Shown: positions 1 to 5,722 of the stretch, piece by piece
Numbering within the stretch: the stretch's first letter is position 1
How the letters are laid out: each line of letters opens with the position of its first letter
Origin: Candidatus Microgenomates bacterium
GTDB taxonomy: Bacteria > Patescibacteriota > Microgenomatia > UBA1400 > PJMF01
Direction: 5' to 3'
Assembly (NCBI GenBank): GCA_015485595.1
Contig: WFTH01000049.1
Location: 1 to 6,405, forward strand
Length of the DNA stretch: 6,405 bases
Made by a program: the position numbers and the translations under genes
The notes under the pieces: model-generated
Seen by the model: the letters and a program-made list of their open reading frames with translations, nothing else
Databases searched by the model: none
Told to the model about the DNA's origin: nothing

Positions 1-24
1 GACTTTGTTTCTTAGCTGATTCAT
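1..24 (-). CDS. Possible 5' end of a divergent gene running off the left edge
   Basis: On the minus strand an ATG at 24-22 opens a frame reading MNQLRNKV to the window edge with no stop. A purine-rich stretch (GGTGAGGG, plus-strand 33-40) lies 8 bases upstream of this ATG, a normal Shine-Dalgarno position. Only eight codons are visible, so the product cannot be named and the call rests on start-site quality alone. If real, this gene is divergent from nrdR and shares its control region, so NrdR could also affect it. A TATAGT hexamer on the minus strand (plus 50-55), inside the first NrdR box, could be its -10 element, but I see no convincing -35. Confidence 0.3.
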
Positions 25-47
25 ACTAACAACCCTCACCGCCCAAA

Positions 48-63
48 CTACTATATGTAGTGT
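48..63 (+). promoter_or_regulatory. NrdR box 1 (upstream operator)
   Basis: CTACTATATGTAGTGT matches the NrdR-box consensus acaCwATATaTwGtgt at 13 of 16 positions. The right half is intact and the outer left half is degenerate. It starts exactly 32 bp before a second box, about three helical turns, the tandem arrangement known for NrdR operators. It lies just upstream of nrdR-nrdJ, the operon NrdR would be expected to control. Confidence 0.7.
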
Positions 64-79
64 AGTAGCTTTTTAAGTT

Positions 80-95
80 GTACTATAGGTAGTGT
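80..95 (+). promoter_or_regulatory. NrdR box 2 (proximal operator)
   Basis: GTACTATAGGTAGTGT matches the NrdR-box consensus at 12 of 16 positions and shares the TAGTGT right half with box 1. A weak -10-like hexamer (TACTAT, 81-86) lies inside it, so binding would probably block RNA polymerase. The box also covers the GTG at 92 that could otherwise be read as an nrdR start, which supports the ATG at 116 instead. No good -35 is apparent. Confidence 0.65.
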
Positions 96-115
96 TCATT
101 CAAAAAAACATAAAG

Positions 116-565
116 ATGAAGTGTCCTTACTGTGCTTACCCAGATACCAGCGTAATCGACTCGCGAGAAACCGAGGATAATACTGCCATTCGTCGCCGAC
201 GAGTTTGCGATAAATGCGACAAGCGGTTTACTACCTACGAGCGGGTGGAGGGTCTGGACTTGAAGGTAATCAAAAAGGACGGCACGAAGGAGAGTTTTTC
301 TAGGGAGAAGCTCAAACGAGGGGTGGTTAAGGCTACCTGGAAACGGCCGGTCTCGATGTCAGACATTGAACAGTTGCTTGATGAGGTGGAACAGATTTTG
401 CGAAGAAAAAACTCAAAGGAGGTTAAAAGCTGGGAGATCGGCAACTTAGTCTTAAACCGACTTAAAAAACTAGATAAGTTATCTTACCTACTTTTTGCCA
501 GTGTTTACCGTGACTTTGAGAGTTTAAAGGACTTTGAAGAAGAGATAAAAAAACTTAAAAACTAG
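116..565 (+). CDS. nrdR: Transcriptional repressor NrdR
   Basis: NrdR is a nucleotide-sensing repressor of ribonucleotide reductase genes. The 149-residue product is normal family length. Residues 1-45 form the zinc ribbon, with cysteine pairs C3-x2-C6 and C31-x2-C34 separated by the family stretch DSRETEDNTAIRRRR. Residues from about 48 to 138 form the ATP-cone domain (KVIKKDGTKESFSREKL near its start, YLLFASVYRDF near its end), which in this family binds ATP/dATP and sets the DNA-binding state. I chose ATG 116 because it gives the typical MKCPYC N-terminus; the in-frame GTG at 92 adds eight non-family residues and lies inside an operator. No strong Shine-Dalgarno precedes 116. The stop is 12 bases before nrdJ, so the two genes are very probably co-transcribed and autoregulated through the boxes at 48-95. 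Confidence 0.97.
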   Translation: MKCPYCAYPDTSVIDSRETEDNTAIRRRRVCDKCDKRFTTYERVEGLDLKVIKKDGTKESFSREKLKRGVVKATWKRPVSMSDIEQLLDEVEQILRRKNSKEVKSWEIGNLVLNRLKKLDKLSYLLFASVYRDFESLKDFEEEIKKLKN

Positions 566-577
566 AAAGGTGTCCTT

Positions 578-2788
578 ATGACTCCCCGACCATCCATCAC
601 CAAACTACCAAAGAAAAAAATGAGGTTTATCGAGCGCAAGCTTGATGCTGGCATGGGTAAAGCGGTGGCTCGCCGCACTTATCTTCGCCGGATAAAAGAT
701 CCAAAGACTGGTAGAGAGCGCTGGGAAACTTGGGCCGAGGTGGCTCATCGGGTGGCCTTAGGCAATGTCTCCTTACTTAAAAATAAGTACCACAAGCATA
801 AAAAAGCAGAGTATGAACTTTTAAAAAAGCATATTGCTAACGGTTCAATCTTGATGTCTGGGAGACATCTACAGCATGGAGACGAGACTCAACCTAAGCG
901 CAATATGGAGGTCTTTACTAACTGTTCGACCGCCTCGGCTTCCTACATTGTTTTTTATCTTTTAATGAACGGCTCTGGGGTTGGTCGAGCTTATGATGAT
1001 GATATGTGTCTGGTGAACTGGGACAACATGCCAAACGTGCGCTGTGTTATCTCTAAGGATCACCCTGACTTTGAGTGGGGCGTGGATGAGTCGGTAGAGG
1101 ATGCGAAACACAAGTATGGTGAGGATAACGGGAGTGTGACTTGGTTTAAAGTGCCTGATAGTCGTGAGGGTTGGGCACAAGCGGTGGAGCTTATCGAGAT
1201 CATGGCTTACGAGGGTAAATACAAGGACGATATGTTGATTTTGGACTTTTCTGATGTGCGACCTAAAGGGGCGCCAATCAAGGGTATGCAGAACCGACCT
1301 TCTTCCGGTCCCAAACCACTAATGAACGCGATTAGAAAGATGACCACTATTAAGGGGGCTCATATGTCCCCATGGAAGCAGGCAATGTATGTGGATCATT
1401 ATCTGGCTGAGTGTGTTTTGGTAGGCGGAGCACGTCGTTCGGCTCGGATCGCTACTAAAGTCTGGACCGACCCAGAGATCTTTGAGTTTATTAACATTAA
1501 AAAAGGTGGTTTTTTATGGAGTGCAAATAACTCGGTAGCAGTGGACGAGAAGTTTTGGGCTCAAAGATCAAACCATGCTAAAAAGGTTTTGGAAGCAATC
1601 TTAAAAGCCAGCTACCACGACGGCACTGGTGAGCCGGGTTTTGTAAACCAACATCGTTTAGTTCAGAATGATGAAGGTTATGACAGCTATCAGGATGGCA
1701 AGTATGCTGAGGGCATGAAGTACAAGCCGATGAAGCGGACCGAAAAGTTGTTGGGGCGCTTGGCGCGTAATGCCGAGGCTAAGGTCTACCATCACATCCC
1801 TAACCCTTGTGGTGAGATTACTTTGAACATGCTTGGTGGTTACTGTGTCATTGGCGATGTGGTGCCTTACTTTGCTCCCACTCTAGATGATGCCGAAGAA
1901 GCTTTTCGCGCCGTCACTCGTGCTCTCATTCGGGTAAACACCATGGATGCCCTTTACAAACGCGAGGTTAGACGCACCAACCGTATCGGGGTGGGGATGA
2001 CCGGCATTCATGAGTTTGCTTGGAACATGTTTGGCTATAGCTTTAGAGATCTGATTGATGAGGAAAAGTCCAAAGACTTCTGGATGACGTTGGCTCGGTT
2101 TAAGCGGGCGGTGGTGGATGAGGCTGAAAAGTATTCAAAGAAGTTAGGGGTAAACGTGCCCCACACGAACACCACCATCAAGCCTTCTGGTACGATCAGC
2201 AAGCTGTTTGCCTTAACAGAAGGGGCGCACCTGCCGACCATGCGCGAGTACATTCGTTGGGTGCAGTACCGCTCGGATGACCCCCAAGTAGAGCGCTATC
2301 GTAAAAAAGGTTACCCGATTAAGGAGCTTAAGTCTTATAAAGGCTCAACTGCGGTTGGTTTTCCAACTCAACCTCTAATCTGCCGCTTGGGCATGGGAGA
2401 TAAGCTAGTGACTGCGGCCGAGGCCACCCCAGAGGAGCAGTACAAATGGCTGATGCTTCTGGAGAAGTACTGGATTGTGGGTGTGGACGAAGAGGGCAAT
2501 CCTTTGCCAGAAGATACCGGCAATCAAGTAAGCTACACCCTAAAGTACGATCCAAAGAAGGTAAGTTTTGAAGAGTTTTCCGAGATTATTAAAAAATACC
2601 AAAGCCGAGTTAAGGGTTGTACGGTTATGCCTCAGCAGGACACGACCGCTTACGAGTATCAGCCAGAGCAGCCGGTAACCACCAGTGAGTTTATGAAGAT
2701 TCTAAACGAGATCGAAAAAGACGAGGAGCTGTTTGAGGATATTGATTGGGAGCACTTGCAGTGCGCTAGCGGCGCTTGCCCGATATAA
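578..2788 (+). CDS. nrdJ: Adenosylcobalamin-dependent ribonucleoside-triphosphate reductase (class II, monomeric type)
   Basis: This enzyme reduces ribonucleoside triphosphates to dNTPs by cobalamin-generated thiyl-radical chemistry, without oxygen. At 736 residues it is almost the size of the monomeric Lactobacillus leichmannii enzyme and shares its landmarks in order: NC116 (first redox cysteine), NGSGVGRA (131-138), PDSREGW (193-199), RRSA (286-289), SANNSVAVD (315-323), NPCGE with N409, radical-site C411 and E413, second redox cysteine C423, KPSGT (535-539), and C-terminal C729-x4-C734-PI, the relay pair re-reduced by thioredoxin-type donors. All catalytic cysteines are present. There is no intein and no N-terminal ATP cone, so allosteric control is probably of the specificity type only. 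The ATG has an AAAGG ribosome site (566-570) seven bases upstream. Co-transcription with nrdR indicates dATP-dependent repression. Dependence on B12, made or imported, is inferred. Confidence 0.96.
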   Translation: MTPRPSITKLPKKKMRFIERKLDAGMGKAVARRTYLRRIKDPKTGRERWETWAEVAHRVALGNVSLLKNKYHKHKKAEYELLKKHIANGSILMSGRHLQHGDETQPKRNMEVFTNCSTASASYIVFYLLMNGSGVGRAYDDDMCLVNWDNMPNVRCVISKDHPDFEWGVDESVEDAKHKYGEDNGSVTWFKVPDSREGWAQAVELIEIMAYEGKYKDDMLILDFSDVRPKGAPIKGMQNRPSSGPKPLMNAIRKMTTIKGAHMSPWKQAMYVDHYLAECVLVGGARRSARIATKVWTDPEIFEFINIKKGGFLWSANNSVAVDEKFWAQRSNHAKKVLEAILKASYHDGTGEPGFVNQHRLVQNDEGYDSYQDGKYAEGMKYKPMKRTEKLLGRLARNAEAKVYHHIPNPCGEITLNMLGGYCVIGDVVPYFAPTLDDAEEAFRAVTRALIRVNTMDALYKREVRRTNRIGVGMTGIHEFAWNMFGYSFRDLIDEEKSKDFWMTLARFKRAVVDEAEKYSKKLGVNVPHTNTTIKPSGTISKLFALTEGAHLPTMREYIRWVQYRSDDPQVERYRKKGYPIKELKSYKGSTAVGFPTQPLICRLGMGDKLVTAAEATPEEQYKWLMLLEKYWIVGVDEEGNPLPEDTGNQVSYTLKYDPKKVSFEEFSEIIKKYQSRVKGCTVMPQQDTTAYEYQPEQPVTTSEFMKILNEIEKDEELFEDIDWEHLQCASGACPI

Positions 2789-2805
2789 GAAAGATGTGCT
2801 AGAGT
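2776..2805 (+). promoter_or_regulatory. Candidate promoter for the 2859 gene
   Basis: TTGCCC (2776-2781) and an extended -10 (TGC followed by TAGAGT, 2800-2805) are separated by 18 bases. Each hexamer matches the consensus at 4 of 6 positions. It overlaps the 3' end of nrdJ and would start transcripts about 47 bases before the GTG start at 2859. It has the same layout as the better candidate ahead of the 616-residue gene. The gene could instead be read through from nrdJ. Confidence 0.25.
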
Positions 2806-2815
2806 GTAACTAGCA
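2797..2815 (+). other. Small inverted repeat between nrdJ and the next gene
   Basis: TGCTAG (2797-2802) pairs with CTAGCA (2810-2815) around a 7-base loop, eight bases after the nrdJ stop. No T-run follows, so it does not qualify as an intrinsic terminator. It could be a transcript-stabilising hairpin, or chance. It overlaps the candidate -10 of the next gene. Confidence 0.3.
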
Positions 2816-2847
2816 TTATTAGTAGTAGCATTTAAACTGAAATACAG

Positions 2848-2852
2848 AAAGG
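2848..2852 (+). promoter_or_regulatory. Ribosome binding site that fixes a GTG start
   Basis: AAAGG lies six bases before GTG 2859. The overlapping ATG at 2857 is in another frame that stops after about twenty codons, so the GTG is the start that uses this site. The nrdJ gene has the same AAAGG core at nearly the same distance. Confidence 0.7.
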
Positions 2853-2858
2853 CTGAAT

Positions 2859-3734
2859 GTGTCAACAGAAGCCAAATCTCCAATTACTTTACCAGAAGGT
2901 AAAAGGTATAAAGATTTAGACCAAGCTCATGAAGAAGGACCAGAAGCGGAAGAGGCATTATATTCTACGCACCAGGCACAAGCTGACAATGCGCGTGTTT
3001 ATAGAGAGGAGATAAAAGCTATTGATCCGAAGCAAAAAGACGTTAGTAAAGCAAGGAAATTGCTTAAAGCTTTACAGTCCCGTATGAAACCAGACAAAAA
3101 ACATGATGGTCAAGTGGAGTTTGATGTTAGGACGGGCGGTGACGAGGATACTCGTTCTACAGTGGAGAAGGTAATGCAGAAGAAAAAGGGGGAAGTTGAT
3201 GAAAGAATAGAGAAGCAGAAAAAGAAAGTTGCCTTTTACATTCAAGTAATACGAAATGCCAACGATGTTTCGGTTGTTAAGGATTGGATTAGTGACGCAG
3301 AGAGAGATGTTGACAATGGAGTTATTACCGGAGAGCAATTGTTAGAAGTACGGCAAGCAGCTCAGGAACGTATTACTCAGCTTCAAGCAGAAATGCTCGA
3401 ATGGTATAAAAAAATGTTTAAAGATTGTGATACTCCCACAAGAGTCCATAGATGGGTTGGTTTTGCTGAGATCTCTGTTAATAGAGGAAGCCTCACTGAA
3501 GAGCAATTGTTAGAAGTACGGCAAGCAGCTCAGGAACGTATTGCTGAGATTCAGCTTGAAATATCAGAAAAGTATAAACAATCAATCAAAGATTTCATGA
3601 GAGCATCAATTATTCGAACGTTGATTCGTTATGCTAGAGAGTCTACTAGGGAAGGAAATATTACCGAAAAACAGTTCTTAGAAATACTAAACATGGCCGA
3701 AAACAAGATTCTTGAGTTAGAAGAGGGAGTGTAG
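2859..3734 (+). CDS. Unknown helical protein with three 56-residue repeats
   Basis: I do not recognise this 291-residue protein. It is highly charged, with no signal peptide or membrane segment, so probably cytoplasmic. Residues 1-120 are rich in E, K, Q and A and look helical or partly disordered. Residues 121-288 are three tandem units of exactly 56 residues: Q160, Q216 and Q272 occupy the same position in the motif T-x-(E/K)-Q-(L/F)-LE-(V/I)-x3-A-x2-(R/K)-I. Each unit ends in that helix, after a variable helix and a loop resembling (N/E)G-x-(I/L)-T. Units 1 and 2 share a perfect 43-base DNA block; unit 3 has diverged. The start is GTG with AAAGG six bases upstream. The gene is 70 bases after nrdJ in the same direction but is clearly more AT-rich. 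Repeated helical hairpins usually act as protein-binding scaffolds, but that role is only a guess. Confidence 0.8.
   Translation: MSTEAKSPITLPEGKRYKDLDQAHEEGPEAEEALYSTHQAQADNARVYREEIKAIDPKQKDVSKARKLLKALQSRMKPDKKHDGQVEFDVRTGGDEDTRSTVEKVMQKKKGEVDERIEKQKKKVAFYIQVIRNANDVSVVKDWISDAERDVDNGVITGEQLLEVRQAAQERITQLQAEMLEWYKKMFKDCDTPTRVHRWVGFAEISVNRGSLTEEQLLEVRQAAQERIAEIQLEISEKYKQSIKDFMRASIIRTLIRYARESTREGNITEKQFLEILNMAENKILELEEGV
3332..3374 (+). repeat. 43-base perfect intragenic repeat, copy 1
   Basis: Identical base for base to 3500-3542, 168 bp (56 codons) downstream, and encodes EQLLEVRQAAQERI. The flanking parts of the two repeat units match only loosely. Confidence 0.95.
3500..3542 (+). repeat. 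43-base perfect intragenic repeat, copy 2
   Basis: Second copy of the block at 3332-3374, in the same phase of the 56-codon repeat. The corresponding part of the third unit, around 3668, is diverged at the DNA level. Confidence 0.95.
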
Positions 3735-3744
3735 TTTCACTCCC
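3725..3744 (+). terminator. Hairpin spanning the stop codon of the 291-residue gene
   Basis: GGGAGTG (3725-3731) pairs perfectly with CACTCCC (3738-3744) around a 6-base loop that contains the TAG stop. No T-run follows on the plus strand; on the minus strand the stem is followed by a pyrimidine-rich TCTTCT. A weak or factor-dependent terminator is possible. The right arm runs into the duplicated tsaD segment that begins at 3742. Confidence 0.35.
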
Positions 3745-3782
3745 ACCATGGCCGCATTATCACCACAGAGGCGTTTGGAGTA
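3742..3782 (+). repeat. 41-bp direct repeat, left copy (tsaD 3' end)
   Basis: Matches 5736-5776 at 40 of 41 positions, in the same orientation and 1,994 bp apart. The single difference (C3752 against T5746) changes Ala to Thr in the tsaD reading frame. The two copies bracket the 616-residue gene like the ends of an inserted cassette. Confidence 0.95.
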
Positions 3783-3800
3783 AACACTTTGTTATGATGT

Positions 3801-3823
3801 GTTAGTATTTTTGGTAAACTAAC
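3801..3823 (+). other. Inverted repeat upstream of the 616-residue gene
   Basis: GTTAGT (3801-3806) and ACTAAC (3818-3823) are inverted copies separated by 11 bases. They flank the candidate -35 hexamer at 3811-3816, a position where a repressor operator could sit. The arms are short, so chance is possible. Confidence 0.3.
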
Positions 3824-3840
3824 ATGAATAATGCTATCAT
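3811..3840 (+). promoter_or_regulatory. Candidate promoter giving a leaderless transcript
   Basis: TTGGTA (3811-3816) and an extended -10 (TGC followed by TATCAT, 3835-3840, 5 of 6 to consensus) are spaced 18 bases apart. The expected start point falls at about 3846-3848, on the ATG at 3847 of the 616-residue gene. That gene lacks a usable Shine-Dalgarno, which fits a leaderless mRNA. The promoter lies inside the unit bounded by the direct repeats, so the gene would carry its own promoter. Confidence 0.45.
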
Positions 3841-3846
3841 GAAAGC

Positions 3847-5697
3847 ATGAATGAAAAGTCCACACAAGTTGTTTTAGATGTAGATACTCTAGCCAATTCC
3901 CGCAAGTATTCACGAGTAACCGATCCTGAAGGACGACAAGAAACGGCAAAGGTAGCTATTGAAGCGCATAAAAAACGTAATGTTACGAAACAAGAATTAC
4001 GCAAGCGTGAATTACAAGTTAAACAAATTCAACAAGAACAGATGGATCTGGCAGGCAGAAGAAACAAATTATGGCAGAGTATACAAGAAAAACAAAAAAG
4101 TTTAGAAGAGTTTGAGGTTGGTTTAGTTGGGCGTCTAAAAAAAATTTTATTTTTGGACAAGTTGGAAAGGAGGCGACTGACTGCGTTAAAAGCTGAGTTA
4201 GATTCTTTAGAAGCTAAGCTTGAAGCTTTGAGTCAAAACCATAGGGAACAACAAAATAAAATTCAAGAACTGCGTGAAATTTTAGAAAATCTAGAAGATC
4301 CTCAAGAAATCATAGATGCTTATTATGAAAGAAAATCGACAGAGCCACTAACTAACGAACAAAAAAGACAGCTGTTAAAACCAGAAGTACTATCCCAACT
4401 ATCTATGGAACAGTATATAGCTTTGTGGAGGCGGCTAAATCCTTACTTTTTTACTCATGTTACTAGACATGGTTTTAGAGAGGTAAGGGAACTAGATCTC
4501 TTTGCTAACTTTTATGCCCCCCCAGAGCCTGTTTGGGTAGATGACAACTTTAGATCTTTTTTATCAGAAAAAGAAATACAGACAACTTTGTCGATTTTGG
4601 GGTTAAGAAGTTTAGACAAAAAAAGTGTATATAACTGGTTAAAAAATAGAGGTATTTTAGATTTATCATCAGCAAGTGAGGCAAAAGCTAGTTTATTTAA
4701 GCAACATGCCGATGCTGATTACTACCCGGATAAGTCGGCAGTTCATTTCGCTCGCAACAGTGCAAGTCATGAGAAGTATGGGTCTGAAAGAGGGAACGAA
4801 GTATTCATAGTTTATCCGACCGACTTTATAGCCAGTCAATACGCTTTTGGTTTTTTTGATGGGGGTAGTTTTATTAAACCAGCATATGAGTATATTTTAA
4901 ATGACAACTTTGTTTGGCCTGGGGGTGTGGGTAGAGGTATATCTGTAGATGCTGGCATGGTCTTTTTACCTAAGTCGACTTTGGTTGACCCAGAAACAGG
5001 CTCTAAATATACAAGAGATATCAATAGCTCTGTAGAAGTAAGACCAAAACTTACTGATGAGTTTTTCTTAAAGCTGAAAAGGTGGCTATTGCACCCAGAA
5101 ATTGATTTGCTTACTATTTTAAATAGATATATGGAAGAAAGAAGAGAAGTAAATAAAAGTTTTATAAAGGATGATGCTGTAAACTACATTCGTAATAGGC
5201 TGACTCAAGAGTCTTTTCCAGTAGATACTATAGATCAGTTGTCAACTGCAATTTGGGGCAGTCTTATAGGAGAATTTCACTTATCTGCACACAATAGAGG
5301 AAATGAGGATTTTAGTTCTTTTAACTTAAGTGAGGGCCACATAGAAAAAATTATAAACGAATTCGGACTTCAGTGGGAACGGGCAGCTCGAACAGACCAC
5401 GCAGTTCCTGCTCAAGAATATTGGGAAAACTATTTCAACCAGTATCCGGAACAAAGACCCAAGCATATTGTTTATTATGATGGTAATCCAACAGCTGCTG
5501 TCTATGAGTTTTTACAAAAAAATGGCATTGGTAAAGCAGATACATCTGAGGTAGATGGTCCGTTGCTAGGTTTTGATGATAACCACGTAGTGGACATGAA
5601 GAACGATCCTAGAGCAAACGTGGGTAAAGAAGAGATAGAAAGAATTGCGATGGAGATTATCGATGAGTATTATGCTAATGGGCGGGAGCAACAGTAA
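3847..5697 (+). CDS. Unknown 616-residue coiled-coil protein between tsaD-end repeats
   Basis: I do not recognise the family. The first 40 residues are polar; about 45-150 is a long charged coiled coil (K/E/Q/L rich, briefly interrupted near 92-103 by VGLVGRLKKILF); 165-616 looks globular. Features that might be conserved are THVTRHGF (203-210), SAVHFARNSASH (297-308), EVFIVYPTDF (318-327), WPGGVGRG (357-364), VDPETGSKY (380-388), HIVYYDGNP (540-548) and a final helix from about 593. There is no signal peptide or membrane segment, so a cytoplasmic location is likely. The order of histidine-containing strands faintly recalls ADP-ribosyltransferase-like folds, but I cannot show this and do not assign it. 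ATG 3847 is the first possible start; an in-frame TAA lies at 3829-3831. The gene is visibly AT-richer than nrdJ, stands alone between two copies of the tsaD 3' end, and ends 25 bases from the convergent tsaD stop. Confidence 0.85.
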   Translation: MNEKSTQVVLDVDTLANSRKYSRVTDPEGRQETAKVAIEAHKKRNVTKQELRKRELQVKQIQQEQMDLAGRRNKLWQSIQEKQKSLEEFEVGLVGRLKKILFLDKLERRRLTALKAELDSLEAKLEALSQNHREQQNKIQELREILENLEDPQEIIDAYYERKSTEPLTNEQKRQLLKPEVLSQLSMEQYIALWRRLNPYFFTHVTRHGFREVRELDLFANFYAPPEPVWVDDNFRSFLSEKEIQTTLSILGLRSLDKKSVYNWLKNRGILDLSSASEAKASLFKQHADADYYPDKSAVHFARNSASHEKYGSERGNEVFIVYPTDFIASQYAFGFFDGGSFIKPAYEYILNDNFVWPGGVGRGISVDAGMVFLPKSTLVDPETGSKYTRDINSSVEVRPKLTDEFFLKLKRWLLHPEIDLLTILNRYMEERREVNKSFIKDDAVNYIRNRLTQESFPVDTIDQLSTAIWGSLIGEFHLSAHNRGNEDFSSFNLSEGHIEKIINEFGLQWERAARTDHAVPAQEYWENYFNQYPEQRPKHIVYYDGNPTAAVYEFLQKNGIGKADTSEVDGPLLGFDDNHVVDMKNDPRANVGKEEIERIAMEIIDEYYANGREQQ

Positions 5698-5722
5698 TGT
5701 CACCTCATCTTGATGTTGTTTT

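Larger units (their letters stand above)
3717..3785 (-). pseudogene. Orphan 3'-terminal fragment of tsaD
   Basis: On the minus strand these bases read VYSKRLCGDNAAMVG followed by KLHSLF-like residues to a TAA at 3719-3717. The core is the C-terminal metal-site motif of TsaD (usually C-T-D-N-A-A-M), and it is nearly identical to the end of the tsaD gene at 5736-5776. No other tsaD sequence is attached: two codons before the V the frame meets a stop. The fragment overlaps the 3' end of the 291-residue gene. It keeps the canonical second alanine, whereas the tsaD attached to its gene body has threonine. It could be the displaced original gene end, or a duplicate left by insertion or recombination. 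Confidence 0.75.

Noticed and set aside
92..115. Upstream GTG start for nrdR adding eight residues
   Set aside because: It lies inside the second NrdR box, the added residues do not resemble the family, and ATG 116 gives the standard MKCPYC start.
962..2883. Several minus-strand open frames of 70-75 codons opposite nrdJ
   Set aside because: They lie antisense to a well-conserved gene, show no recognisable domain, and are expected by chance from its codon usage.
3072..3338. Minus-strand 88-codon frame with a hydrophobic stretch
   Set aside because: It is antisense to the lysine/glutamate-rich 291-residue protein; the hydrophobic look (runs of F and L) follows from reverse-reading AAA/AAG/GAA codons.
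3737..3949. Minus-strand 70-codon frame crossing the left tsaD fragment
   Set aside because: It reads the fragment in the wrong frame, so it does not include the CGDNAAM motif, and it overlaps the start of the 616-residue gene.
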